The notes: generated by a model from the letters alone, not told the origin. A stretch of 34,213 nucleotides of DNA from JAEVZK01 sp038202925 (GCA_038202925.1 JBBREM010000014.1:1-34213); one strand, 5' to 3'. Numbered from the stretch's first letter, positions 7,101-14,670 are shown. Numbers and translations are program-made.

Positions 7101-8339
7101 CTATTCACGTCGGTATCCGCGGCGGTTAGGCTGCCCGGGGACAGCCGGCGCTTTCGGAGGTTCGGCCGCGGCCGGCTCCGAAGGTGCCTCCGGGACCGGT
7201 GTGATAGGCGCATCGTCGTGGTGCTCGCCCGCTGACGGGGCCACCTGGGTCGACTTGTGATATCCCACCGTGTGATCGAGGGACATCATGCGCTCGAATT
7301 CGTACGGATCCTTGGCCCGCGCCTTCGCATCCTCCATTGTGATGAGACCTCGTTCGACGAGTTGCGCCAGGCATTGGTCGAGGGATTGCATTTTGGCTTT
7401 CGATCCCGTCTGGATAAGCGAGCTGATTTGATAAGTCTTGTTCTCCCGGATCAAGTTCCGCACCGCGCCGGTGGCGACCAAGACCTCGAAGGCCGCGACG
7501 CGCCCACGATTGTCCTTGCGGCGGATCAGCGTCTGAGATAGGACACCGACGAGGTTGACGGACAACTGCATCCGCACTTGTTGCTGCTGATACATTGGGA
7601 ATACATCAACGATGCGATCCACCGTCTGCACCGCATCGACCGTGTGGAGGGTGGCAAAGACAAGGTGCCCCGTTTCCGCCGCTGTGATCGCCAGATGGAT
7701 CGTTTCCAGGTCGCGCATCTCGCCCACGAGGATCACGTCCGGATCCTGGCGCAAGACGTACTTGAGCGCATTGGCGAAGGCAAGGGTATCCACTTCGAGC
7801 TCGCGCTGATTAATCAGCGCCTGCTTGTCGTCGTGGATGAACTCCACGGGATCTTCGACCGTCATGATGTGGACCCCTTGTTCATCGTTGATCCGATCGA
7901 TCATTGCCGCCAGTGAGGTCGATTTGCCGGAGCCGGCAGGACCGGTCACAAGCACGAGGCCGCGAGGCCGATGAATGAAGTCGAAACAGGCAGCTGGCAG
8001 TTGCAGGTCTTCCATCGACTGCAGATGGTAGGGGATCACGCGGAAGGCCGCCTGCATGTTATTCCGCTGCTGATAGGCATTCCCGCGGAAGCGCGATAAG
8101 CCCGGAACTTCGTACGCGAAGTCCAGCTCGAGCCCTTCCTCGTATCGCTTTATCTGGTCGGGCTTAAGAATGGCGTAAAGCGCTTCCTTAAACTCCTCCG
8201 CTGTGAATCCGGAGAGGTCCTCAATCAGCTCCAAGTCGCCGTGAACGCGCACATACGCCTTGCCCGTGTCGCACTTAAAATGCAGGTCGGAGCCCTGCAT
8301 CTCCACGCATCGCTTGAGGAAGACATCAAGCGTTTGCAC
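7101..8339 (-). CDS. PilT-family pilus retraction ATPase, copy 1
   Basis: A 412-residue secretion-type hexameric ATPase. It has an N-terminal PAS-like domain with GSDLHFK, Walker A GPAGSGKST (133-141), Asp box (MTVEDPVEFIH), Walker B region DVILVGEMRD (201-210), His box (ATLHTVDAVQTVDRI) and the PilT-type AVRNLIRENK motif needed for retraction. PilT depolymerises type IV pili from the cytoplasmic side. The last 60 residues are a Pro/Ala/Glu-rich tail not found in short PilTs. GTG 8339 starts 14 nt inside the 3' end of PilT copy 2, so translation is probably coupled. The symbol is left blank because three paralogues are present. Confidence 0.92.
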   Translation of the reverse strand: MQTLDVFLKRCVEMQGSDLHFKCDTGKAYVRVHGDLELIEDLSGFTAEEFKEALYAILKPDQIKRYEEGLELDFAYEVPGLSRFRGNAYQQRNNMQAAFRVIPYHLQSMEDLQLPAACFDFIHRPRGLVLVTGPAGSGKSTSLAAMIDRINDEQGVHIMTVEDPVEFIHDDKQALINQRELEVDTLAFANALKYVLRQDPDVILVGEMRDLETIHLAITAAETGHLVFATLHTVDAVQTVDRIVDVFPMYQQQQVRMQLSVNLVGVLSQTLIRRKDNRGRVAAFEVLVATGAVRNLIRENKTYQISSLIQTGSKAKMQSLDQCLAQLVERGLITMEDAKARAKDPYEFERMMSLDHTVGYHKSTQVAPSAGEHHDDAPITPVPEAPSEPAAAEPPKAPAVPGQPNRRGYRRE

Positions 8340-9423
8340 TGGGCTTCACCTCCACGAGACCTTGATTGGCCGCCCTTCGGGCGAAGTCCTGGGGTTGTGA
8401 GCATTTCGCCAGCGCATGCTCGTAATCGATACGCCCCTCGCGCAGGAGTTGGAGCAGCGATCCATCTAGTGTTTGCATTCCAAGCTCGCCCCCCGTTTGA
8501 ATATCAAGATAAAGCTGGTGCGTCTTGCCGTTGCGCACGAGGGTTCGAATCGCAGGTGTCGCCACCATGACTTCGAAGGCAGCAATGCGCCCATGCCCGT
8601 CTTTCGTCGGCAGGAGCGTCTGCGAAATAACCGCCTGAAGGGTTACGCTCAGCTGCGTTCGGATCTGAGCCTGCTGCTCGGGCGAGAAGACATCGATGAT
8701 CCGGTCGATCGTCTGCGCAGCGTCAACGGTGTGCAGCGTTGAAAGCACAAGGTGCCCGGTCTCGGCGGCGGTGATCGCGAGCTGAATCGTCTCCAAATCG
8801 CGCATCTCACCGACGAGAATCACATCCGGATTCTGGCGCATTACATGCTTGAGCGCGTCAGAAAAGGAGTGCGTGTCCGTTGCCAATTCGCGTTGGTTTA
8901 CGATCGAGACCTTGTCCGCATGAACGTATTCGATCGGATCCTCGACCGTCATCACGTGGAGCCGTTTGTTCTGGTTGATGAAGTCGATCATTGCGGCAAG
9001 TGACGTTGATTTTCCAGAACCGGTTGGCCCGGTAACCAAAATCAAACCGCGCGGCAGTAGTGCCAGACTCTTGCACACCTGGGGCATTTTCAGGTCGTCG
9101 ATCGTGCGGATATTGAACGGGATAACACGGAACACCGCCCCAAGCTGGCCGCGCTGCCAGAACATATTGACCCTGAAGCGGGCAGCCCCCGGCACATTGT
9201 AGGAGAGATCGACCTCTTTGAAGGTATCAATCCGGTTCCTGCGCTCCTCGTTCAAGACGCTGTAGAGGAGCGCGTTATGCTCCTCTACCGTCATCGTGAA
9301 CTCATGCGCCCGGTGGAGGTCGCCGTGAATCCGCATCACGGGCGGCTTGCCCGCCTTCAGGTGCAAGTCGCTCGCTTCGCGGATCACCAACTCACGCAAC
9401 AACGCATCGATACTGACGCTCAT
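8326..9423 (-). CDS. PilT-family pilus retraction ATPase, copy 2
   Basis: About 365 residues from ATG 9423; an in-frame GTG at 9432 is the alternative. It carries ASDLHLKAG in the N-terminal domain, Walker A GPTGSGKST, Asp box MTVEDPIEYVH, Walker B region DVILVGEMRD, His box STLHTVDAAQTIDRI and AIRTLVRNGK in the place of AIRNLIRE. Length is normal for PilT. It is closely related to copy 1 and overlaps it by 14 nt, so the two may form mixed or alternative retraction motors. A TATAGAAT box ends one base before the GTG and 9 nt before the ATG, which favours the ATG start on a nearly leaderless mRNA. Confidence 0.92.
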   Translation of the reverse strand: MSVSIDALLRELVIREASDLHLKAGKPPVMRIHGDLHRAHEFTMTVEEHNALLYSVLNEERRNRIDTFKEVDLSYNVPGAARFRVNMFWQRGQLGAVFRVIPFNIRTIDDLKMPQVCKSLALLPRGLILVTGPTGSGKSTSLAAMIDFINQNKRLHVMTVEDPIEYVHADKVSIVNQRELATDTHSFSDALKHVMRQNPDVILVGEMRDLETIQLAITAAETGHLVLSTLHTVDAAQTIDRIIDVFSPEQQAQIRTQLSVTLQAVISQTLLPTKDGHGRIAAFEVMVATPAIRTLVRNGKTHQLYLDIQTGGELGMQTLDGSLLQLLREGRIDYEHALAKCSQPQDFARRAANQGLVEVKPSANA

Positions 9424-9523
9424 GTAGGCCACATTCTATATCGGGAGTCGCAAAATTTGGATTCTTCGATTTCGGAAACGGAAGGGAGGCAGCGGAAAGG
9501 TGCCATCAGAACATTCTGCGAGC

Positions 9524-9565
9524 AAACCGCCATCCGCCATTCAAAATCCGCCATCCGAAATCGTT
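9524..9565. repeat. Heptad tandem repeat, locus D (CCGCCAT-type)
   Basis: Six in-phase 7-nt units lie between PilT copies 3 and 2, three of them exactly CCGCCAT in one register; the others (TCAAAAT, CCGAAAT) keep the final AT. The array runs into the stop codon of PilT copy 3 (9564-9566). Unit sequence differs from the other heptad loci but the period is the same. Confidence 0.8.
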
Positions 9566-10640
9566 ATCGTCGGAACATCTGTTTCAGTTCGGACGGCACG
9601 CCGGCGTAGTGCATGGCGACTTCCTCGGTGATGATCCCTGCTTTCACATACTTCACAAGGCTCTGGTTCATCGTCTGCATGCCCCAGAATGCCCCCTCAT
9701 TCATCATGTGATACAGGTCGGAAAAGTGGCCGTCTTCGATCGCCTTCGACACCGTGGGCGTGCAGACCAGAATCTCCTGAGCAACCACACGCCCCTGGCC
9801 ATCCGCGCGCGGTATAAGTTTCTGCGCGACGATCCCCCGCAGCGAGCCCGCCATGCGCTGGCAGAGGAACGGCTTCTCATGGGGCGGAAACATGTTGATG
9901 ACGCGGTCCATCGTCTCGTAGGCCGACGCGGTGTGGACGGTTGAAAACACTAAGTGACCCGTTTCACCCGCCTGGAGCGCAGTGTTCATCGTCTCCGGGT
10001 CGCGCATCTCGCCGATCAGGATCACGTCGGGCGCTTCGCGGACGACCGCGCGCAGAGCGGGCTGAAATTCCTTCGTATCGATATGGACTTCGCGTTGCGA
10101 GACGTACGCCATCTTGTCCGGATGCACGAACTCCAGCGGGTCCTCGATCGTGACGATGTGGCACTGGCGCGAATCGTTGATGAGATCGAGCATCGCCGCG
10201 AGGGTGGTGGTCTTGCCCGAGCCCGTCGGCCCCGTCACGAGGACCAAGCCCAGCCGGTGCTTGGTGAACTCTCTAAGCACGGGCGGGAGCCCGAGTTCCT
10301 CGATCGAAAGGATCTTGAGCGGGATGATTCGCATGACGCACGCGGGCGTCCCTCGCTGCCAGTAAACGTTCACGCGCACTCGGCAAACGTGAGGCACCTC
10401 GATGGCAAGGTCCATCTCAAGCGTCTCCTCAAACTTTTGAATCTGCTTTTCCGAGAGAATGCCGTAGATCAGGCGCTTGGCGTTCTCCGCGGTCATGATG
10501 TCCCACTCGCCTGGCAAGGGCTTGAAGACGCTGTATTGACGCATTGTCGGCGGAGCGCCGACTTTGATGCAAACGTCGGAGGCCTTCTCGTGGAAGCCGA
10601 TCTCGAGCAGTTCAGGAACCGTGACGGTGTTAACGTTCAT
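9564..10640 (-). CDS. Divergent PilT/PilU-like ATPase, copy 3
   Basis: 358 residues from ATG 10640; a longer in-frame start would overlap the upstream gene and adds no family sequence. It has KASDVCIKVG, Walker A GPTGSGKTT (137-145), Asp box VTIEDPLEFVH, Walker B region DVILIGEMRD and a His box variant STVHTASAYETMDRV. It differs clearly from the other two. The AIRNLIRE-like segment is replaced by TVSKAIEDGH, and after GEMRD it reads PETMNTALQAGETG rather than LETI(H/Q)LAITAAETG. That pattern suggests an accessory motor of PilU type, or a twitching ATPase with a different partner. It follows the membrane-anchored protein gene by 26 nt, probably in one operon. No SD site is seen; a CATACT box lies about 17 nt before the ATG. 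Confidence 0.87.
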   Translation of the reverse strand: MNVNTVTVPELLEIGFHEKASDVCIKVGAPPTMRQYSVFKPLPGEWDIMTAENAKRLIYGILSEKQIQKFEETLEMDLAIEVPHVCRVRVNVYWQRGTPACVMRIIPLKILSIEELGLPPVLREFTKHRLGLVLVTGPTGSGKTTTLAAMLDLINDSRQCHIVTIEDPLEFVHPDKMAYVSQREVHIDTKEFQPALRAVVREAPDVILIGEMRDPETMNTALQAGETGHLVFSTVHTASAYETMDRVINMFPPHEKPFLCQRMAGSLRGIVAQKLIPRADGQGRVVAQEILVCTPTVSKAIEDGHFSDLYHMMNEGAFWGMQTMNQSLVKYVKAGIITEEVAMHYAGVPSELKQMFRR

Positions 10641-10666
10641 AAGAAGTTGAGCTTTAGTATGGCAAT

Positions 10667-11446
10667 CTAGCGCCGCGGCTTGGGCGCAGATCTCAAGAGA
10701 AGGAAGTAAACCAGAACACCGGCCGCAACAGCAGCCAGCGCCAGAGCGATCCACATGATCCACTTGGCGCCGGACCGGGACTGCGGAGTTGACGGGATGA
10801 CCGTTACCGGTTCGGTCGGACTCGCGTCCGGCACCGACAAGGCGTTAGGATCCTGGGTAAGCAGTTGGACACGGTACTCGATCATCGCCGGGCGCTTATT
10901 CACCGTCGCATCCACCCGCATATCCTGATTTTGGAAGCTGCGCAGCGTCTGCCTCGTCGGCGCTTCGCCGTTGAAGATAACGCTGATGGCCTTCACCGTC
11001 ATGGGCGCGGTAGCGCCCGCGAACGCCTTGATGATAGGCTCTAAGTGCAGAATTCCAGCTTGCCGGTCGATAATGCCGTCGATCGCGAAGCTGGCTTTGG
11101 AAAAGACCATGCGAGGATCGTTTCCCACGCGGTACTTGCCGGCGGCCAGCCCACGAATTTTATGGCCGGACAGTTCACCGATCTTGGTGCACTGATCTTG
11201 GAGAAGCTGTAGAGGATAGGCCGGATCGACGGCGGTGACGTCGAACATATCCGCGCCCAGTTGGTGCTTGAATACTTCAACGATCACATCGGGGCGCGTC
11301 ACTTGAAACACCGACCGTCCCGAGGCCAAGTTGGCGGAGTCAATCGAGTATTTGTAGACGTCCTGCCACGCTGGGTCGAGGCTGGATTGCGCAAAGGCGA
11401 GCATCGCTGTCCACAGCACTAGAACCATGGCAAAAAGCCCTCGCAT
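10667..11446 (-). CDS. Signal-anchored protein with C-terminal membrane helix, upstream of pilT genes
   Basis: 259 residues from ATG 11446; a longer frame to 11539 exists but its extra 31 residues are Arg-rich and precede a clean signal peptide (MRGLFAMVLVLWTAMLAFAQ). The extracytoplasmic part has no family I recognise. It contains LQLLQDQCTKIGELSGHKIRG with a lone Cys, and a beta-rich second half with VEYRVQLL-like strands. A Pro/Ser/Thr linker leads to one C-terminal helix (IMWIALALAAVAAGVLVYFLLL) and a basic tail APKPRR. The topology is therefore a periplasmic domain tethered by its C-terminus. Sitting 26 nt ahead of PilT copy 3, it could be a membrane partner of that motor; this is inference from position only. 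Confidence 0.65.
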   Translation of the reverse strand: MRGLFAMVLVLWTAMLAFAQSSLDPAWQDVYKYSIDSANLASGRSVFQVTRPDVIVEVFKHQLGADMFDVTAVDPAYPLQLLQDQCTKIGELSGHKIRGLAAGKYRVGNDPRMVFSKASFAIDGIIDRQAGILHLEPIIKAFAGATAPMTVKAISVIFNGEAPTRQTLRSFQNQDMRVDATVNKRPAMIEYRVQLLTQDPNALSVPDASPTEPVTVIPSTPQSRSGAKWIMWIALALAAVAAGVLVYFLLLRSAPKPRR

Positions 11447-11661
11447 CGGCCTCAGGCTACCTGTTCGAAAGCCGAACACAGCCCTTCGACGGCAGCACAT
11501 TGCCCTCACATCGGAATCGAATGGAACTTTTCGGCCCACCGCTCGTTCTGATTAACGCGAAGGAGTCCCAGTCTTATGCGGTCTGAGGGTTTGCGCGCTG
11601 CCTGCCGATAACTTGCGAGAAACCGGCGAAACAAAGAGCTAGCGCAATCCAGCAATTCCTG

Positions 11662-11667
11662 TATAAT
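11662..11667 (+). promoter_or_regulatory. -10 box of greA
   Basis: A consensus TATAAT lies 35 nt before the greA ATG, with a good AGGGGA ribosome site at 11683-11688. The -35 is poor. The leader would be about 29 nt, in contrast to the leaderless-looking genes nearby. Confidence 0.6.
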
Positions 11668-11702
11668 GCCGGGGTTCTCGATAGGGGAACACACGAAACG
11701 TA

Positions 11703-12206
11703 ATGAACGAAGCTGATCTGGCCGCTGAAGCCCATTCGGGCGTCGCTCTGACTCCGGAGGGCCACGCCGCGCTCCAACGCGAGTTGGAGCATCTTACTAC
11801 GACCAAAAGGCCGGAGATCGCCGAACGCATCCGCGAGAGCCTCCAGCACGGCGAGTTCAGCGAAGATAACAGCGAACTCGACGAGGTCAAATTCGAGCAG
11901 GCAATGGTCGAGGGCCGCATTGCGGAGCTCAAGACCATCTTCGGCAACGCGCACATCCTCGAAGACAGCATGATCCCCACCGACCATGTCGGCATCGGAT
12001 CGCGAGTGAAGGTCGAGGACAAAGAATTCGGCGAACAGTTCGAAGTCCGGGTGGTCTCCAGCATCGAGGCCGATCCAAATCGGGACCTGATCAGCAACGA
12101 ATCGCCGATGGGCACCGCGCTGCTTGGGCATTCCCCGGGCGAGCCGGTCGAATTCGATACACCGGACGGCAAGAAGAAGTTTAAGATCGTCTCCGTCAGC
12201 CTCTAA
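11703..12206 (+). CDS. greA: GreA/GreB-family transcript cleavage factor
   Basis: A 167-residue Gre factor: N-terminal coiled coil (residues about 15-90), then the FKBP-like C-terminal domain ending in a Gly-Lys-Lys-Lys segment and FKIVSVSL. It enters the RNA polymerase secondary channel and stimulates cleavage of backtracked RNA. The coiled-coil tip that carries the acidic pair in E. coli GreA (GDLKEN, D41 and E44) reads GEFSEDNSEL here, so the first acid is Glu (E51) and the second Glu (E54). Acidity is kept but geometry may change. Length is slightly above the usual 158 because of an N-terminal extension of about 12 residues. The next gene follows after 17 nt. Confidence 0.88.
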   Translation: MNEADLAAEAHSGVALTPEGHAALQRELEHLTTTKRPEIAERIRESLQHGEFSEDNSELDEVKFEQAMVEGRIAELKTIFGNAHILEDSMIPTDHVGIGSRVKVEDKEFGEQFEVRVVSSIEADPNRDLISNESPMGTALLGHSPGEPVEFDTPDGKKKFKIVSVSL

Positions 12207-12223
12207 CCGGGTATCACCGGGCC

Positions 12224-12901
12224 ATGGGCGAGATGATCGGCTTCAATGACGGCTCCGATTCCTATCAGGGTTATTTGGCTCAAGCAGCCGGTGGGCGCGG
12301 GCCGGGCGTCATCGTTCTGCAAGAATGGTGGGGCCTCGTGCCCCACATCAAAGACGTTTGCGACCGGTTCGCCGCCGAAGGCTTCACGGCTTTGGCACCC
12401 GACCTGTACAAGGGCGACTCCACCAAGGACCCGAGCGAAGCGGCCACGCTGATGCAGGCGCTCAATATCACCGAGACCGCACAGATACTTCGCAAGGCGG
12501 TCCTTGTCCTTCTTGCGAGCGACGCGGTTTCGAGCAAAGGGGTAGGCGTCGTCGGATTCTGCATGGGAGGCCAGCTCGCGCTGTTCGCAGCCTCCGAGAA
12601 CCCCGCGATCACCGGCTGCGTCGACTTCTACGGCATCCACCCCAAGGTGCAGCCGTCCTACCGCAGCCTCGGCTGCCCGGTTCTGGGGCTGTTCGCCGAG
12701 CGCGACAATTCAGCCTCGCCGGAGGCGGTGAAGGCGCTCGACAAGGAGCTCATGCTCCTCGACAAGCCCCACGAGTTCCACACCTATCCCGGCACCGATC
12801 ACGCCTTTTTCAACGACACGCGGCCCGAGGTGTATAACGCCGAAGTTGCCTCGGATGCGTGGCGGCGCACGCTCGACTTCTTCCGCAACAACGTCGTGTA
12901 G
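12224..12901 (+). CDS. Dienelactone hydrolase family protein
   Basis: A 225-residue alpha/beta hydrolase of the dienelactone hydrolase type. The nucleophile elbow is GFCMGG (C113), with Asp in ERDNSAS (D161) and His in GTDHAFF (H193). The QEWWG segment (E34) is the family's conserved Glu that controls the Cys. Members hydrolyse cyclic esters such as dienelactone, but genomic copies like this are usually of unknown substrate. It lies 17 nt after greA. A TATCAC box six bases before the ATG could also give its own leaderless mRNA. Confidence 0.9.
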   Translation: MGEMIGFNDGSDSYQGYLAQAAGGRGPGVIVLQEWWGLVPHIKDVCDRFAAEGFTALAPDLYKGDSTKDPSEAATLMQALNITETAQILRKAVLVLLASDAVSSKGVGVVGFCMGGQLALFAASENPAITGCVDFYGIHPKVQPSYRSLGCPVLGLFAERDNSASPEAVKALDKELMLLDKPHEFHTYPGTDHAFFNDTRPEVYNAEVASDAWRRTLDFFRNNVV

Positions 12902-12909
12902 CGCCAACT

Positions 12910-12938
12910 TTGACGCCACGGCGCTGATTCCTTACAAT
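12910..12938 (+). promoter_or_regulatory. Sigma-70-type promoter positioned for a leaderless mRNA
   Basis: TTGACG (12910-12915), 17-nt spacer, TACAAT (12933-12938), then six bases to the ATG at 12945. With normal promoter geometry transcription starts on the A of the start codon. There is no room for an SD site. This is the clearest leaderless arrangement in the window. Confidence 0.8.
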
Positions 12939-12944
12939 AAGCGG

Positions 12945-14318
12945 ATGGACGTCGCCGCTCCCCGGCCCCGCGGATTTCTCGACATGACCGGCTATCACTG
13001 GGCGGTGCTCTTTGCCGCGTGGCTTGGCTGGGGGTTCGACGTCTTCGACGGGCTGCTCTTCAACTACGTCGCTCCGAACTGCGTCCCCACTCTGCTTAAC
13101 GTCAAGATCGGATCGCCGGAAGCCGCTCACCTGACCAGCCAGTGGACGGGCATCCTCACCAGCCTGCTCCTCATCGGCTGGGCGGCGGGAGGCATCATCT
13201 TTGGCCGCGTCTGCGACCGCATCGGCCGCACCCGGACCCTGCTGCTGACGATGGCGATGTATGCCCTCGGCACCGCGCTGTGCTCGATAGCCCCGAACCT
13301 GCCGGTGCTCATTCTGTTCCGCCTCGTCGCCAGCCTTGGAATTGGGGGCGAATGGGCCGCCGGAGCTAGCATGGTCGCCGAAGTCGTCCCCGAGAGGCGG
13401 CGGGTCGAAGCCGGCGCGCTTCTCTACACCTCCGCGCCGATGGGGTTATTCCTCGCCACGTATGTCACCTATCAGATCCAAAAGGTGGTTCTTCCGCCGG
13501 GAGGGCAAGCGACCTTCCTGTGGTACACGGGCGCCTCCGACACCATCGCGTGGCGCTGGGTTTTCCTGTTCGGCCTCATCCCCGCCGCCGTCGCATTCAT
13601 CGTGCGCAGCTTCATCAAGGAGCCGGACCGGTGGAAGTCCGCCGCCGAGAAGACCCACACCAGCATCGCCGAGCTGTTCTCGCCACGATACCGAGCCATC
13701 ACCCTTAGCGGGCTCGGCATGGCGCTCGTCGCGCTCATCATGTGGTGGAGCTGCAACGCCTTCATCCCCACCGTCGCGACCGGGCTTGCCAATCTCAAGG
13801 CCACCACGACCGGGCTTTCATCCGCTGCCGGCAAGCTTCTCGTTCAGGACTACATCAAGACCGCCACGAACTGCTTCAACCTCGGCGGCCTCATCGGGAC
13901 GCTGCTCACGATCCCCATCGCGAAGGGCCTGGGTCGCAAGCCGATGTTCTTCATCTACTTTCTGCTGTCGGCGGCATCGCTCGTCGGCACGTTCAGGCTG
14001 CAGCTCGATCCCCACGACCGGCTATACGGCTATTTCTTCATCGGCCTGAGCATCTTCGGCGTCTTCGGCAGCTTCACGTACTACCTGCCCGAGCTATTCC
14101 CCACTCGCCTGCGAGCGACTGGAGCGGGCTTCTGCTACAACGCGGGACGAGTCGTCGCCTCGATCGGCCCATTCGTGGTGGGAAGCGTTTCGGCGATGGG
14201 CAAAGATGCCCTTACCGCCGCTCTGACCGTTCTCTCATGGGTCGCCATCGTGCCGATCATCGGGCTCTTCATCACGCCCTTCGTGCTCGAAACCAAGGGA
14301 CGAGAACTGGCCGACTAG
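12945..14318 (+). CDS. MFS transporter (AAHS/SHS-like proton symporter)
   Basis: A 457-residue major facilitator protein with about 12 membrane helices. TM1 has WLGWGFDVFDGLLF, the acidic pattern seen in aromatic-acid and sialate proton symporters. The loop 2-3 signature is GRVCDRIGRTRT; the 4-5 region has RLVASLGIGGEW and PERRR; the late segment ELFPTRLRATGAGFCYNAGR is typical of this branch. It likely imports an organic acid with protons across the cytoplasmic membrane; the substrate is not predictable. ATG 12945 is chosen over an upstream in-frame start (12846) that would overlap the hydrolase gene, because a complete promoter ends six bases before it. A central insertion (LANLKATTTGLSSAAGKLL) sits between two helices of the second half. 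Confidence 0.9.
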   Translation: MDVAAPRPRGFLDMTGYHWAVLFAAWLGWGFDVFDGLLFNYVAPNCVPTLLNVKIGSPEAAHLTSQWTGILTSLLLIGWAAGGIIFGRVCDRIGRTRTLLLTMAMYALGTALCSIAPNLPVLILFRLVASLGIGGEWAAGASMVAEVVPERRRVEAGALLYTSAPMGLFLATYVTYQIQKVVLPPGGQATFLWYTGASDTIAWRWVFLFGLIPAAVAFIVRSFIKEPDRWKSAAEKTHTSIAELFSPRYRAITLSGLGMALVALIMWWSCNAFIPTVATGLANLKATTTGLSSAAGKLLVQDYIKTATNCFNLGGLIGTLLTIPIAKGLGRKPMFFIYFLLSAASLVGTFRLQLDPHDRLYGYFFIGLSIFGVFGSFTYYLPELFPTRLRATGAGFCYNAGRVVASIGPFVVGSVSAMGKDALTAALTVLSWVAIVPIIGLFITPFVLETKGRELAD

Positions 14319-14323
14319 GAGAC

Positions 14324-14471
14324 CTGTCATCCGGAGCGAAGCCGAGGGATCTGACACTGAAGTCGTTTATGTTTGTAGCCTGCATGGCGATTACTGTCAG
14401 ATTCCTCGACTCGCCCCACGGGCCGAGTCCTCCCTCGGAATGACAATCACCTGTCATCGCTCGGAATGACG
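14324..14471. repeat. Dispersed inverted repeat after the MFS gene
   Basis: The left arm (14324-14357) starts CTGTCATCCGGAGCG and ends GGATCTGACA. The right arm (14395-14437) is close to its reverse complement, starting TGTCAGATTCCTCG and ending CCTCGGAATGACA. A short extra piece, TGTCATCGCTCGGAATGAC (14452-14470), repeats the motif as a small hairpin. This TGTCATTCCGAGC...GGAATGACA type of intergenic palindrome is widespread in bacterial genomes. It starts 6 nt after the MFS stop codon and could act as its transcript end. Confidence 0.75.
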
Positions 14472-14516
14472 TGGGCCTGAAAACGTTCAAGGCTAGGTCT
14501 AAAACACAAAAAACTG

Positions 14517-14546
14517 TTGGCGTTGGCGGTCTGCCTAATTTATCAT
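14517..14546 (+). promoter_or_regulatory. Possible promoter of the structured RNA
   Basis: TTGGCG (14517-14522), 18-nt spacer, TATCAT (14541-14546). It would start a transcript near 14553 running to the terminator at 14623-14656. Confidence 0.45.
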
Positions 14547-14552
14547 GAGGCG

Positions 14553-14656
14553 TCTCCTGCCGTTTTGGCATGAGCAAGTTGCTGGTTCAATCCAGCCGAT
14601 GCCTTGGCAACAAAGCACATTTGGTCCCGGCCCTCGTGCCGGGCCCTTGTTTTGTT
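14553..14656 (+). ncRNA. Candidate structured small RNA or leader RNA
   Basis: This gene-free segment has a promoter-like pair upstream and a strong terminator at its end. Visible helices: an inner 5-bp hairpin GCTGG-TTCAAT-CCAGC (14581-14596) enclosed by GGCAT/ATGCC (14567-14571 with 14599-14603). The same GGCA (14567-14570) can instead pair with TGCC at 14558-14561 over a five-base loop, so two folds exclude each other. A GGCAAC lies just after the outer helix. I compared it by eye with SAM, FMN, cobalamin, TPP, c-di-GMP, SRP and tRNA patterns and found no convincing match. It is either an independent RNA of about 100 nt or an attenuator for the flavin-reductase gene, which also has its own -10 box past the terminator. 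Confidence 0.4.
14623..14656 (+). terminator. Rho-independent terminator upstream of the flavin reductase gene
   Basis: The stem GG-T-CCCGGC / GCCGGG-C-CC (one mismatch) with a six-base loop is followed by TTGTTTTGTT. It stands in front of a gene rather than behind one, which implies a separate upstream transcript or attenuation. Confidence 0.75.
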
Positions 14657-14664
14657 GAGCGGCC

Positions 14665-14670
14665 CATAAT
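14665..14670 (+). promoter_or_regulatory. -10 box at the flavin reductase start
   Basis: CATAAT lies five bases before ATG 14676, immediately after the terminator. The expected transcription start falls on the start codon. No clear -35 is present. Confidence 0.5.

Noticed and set aside
14580..14600. tRNA-like GGTTCAATCC in the structured segment
   Set aside because: The surrounding bases do not form an acceptor, D or anticodon arm, and the stem around it has a six-base rather than seven-base loop.
14553..14656. SAM-type riboswitch, because of CATGAG and GGCAAC
   Set aside because: The P1 helix does not enclose GGCAAC, there is no kink-turn or P3 hairpin, and the downstream gene is not in methionine metabolism.
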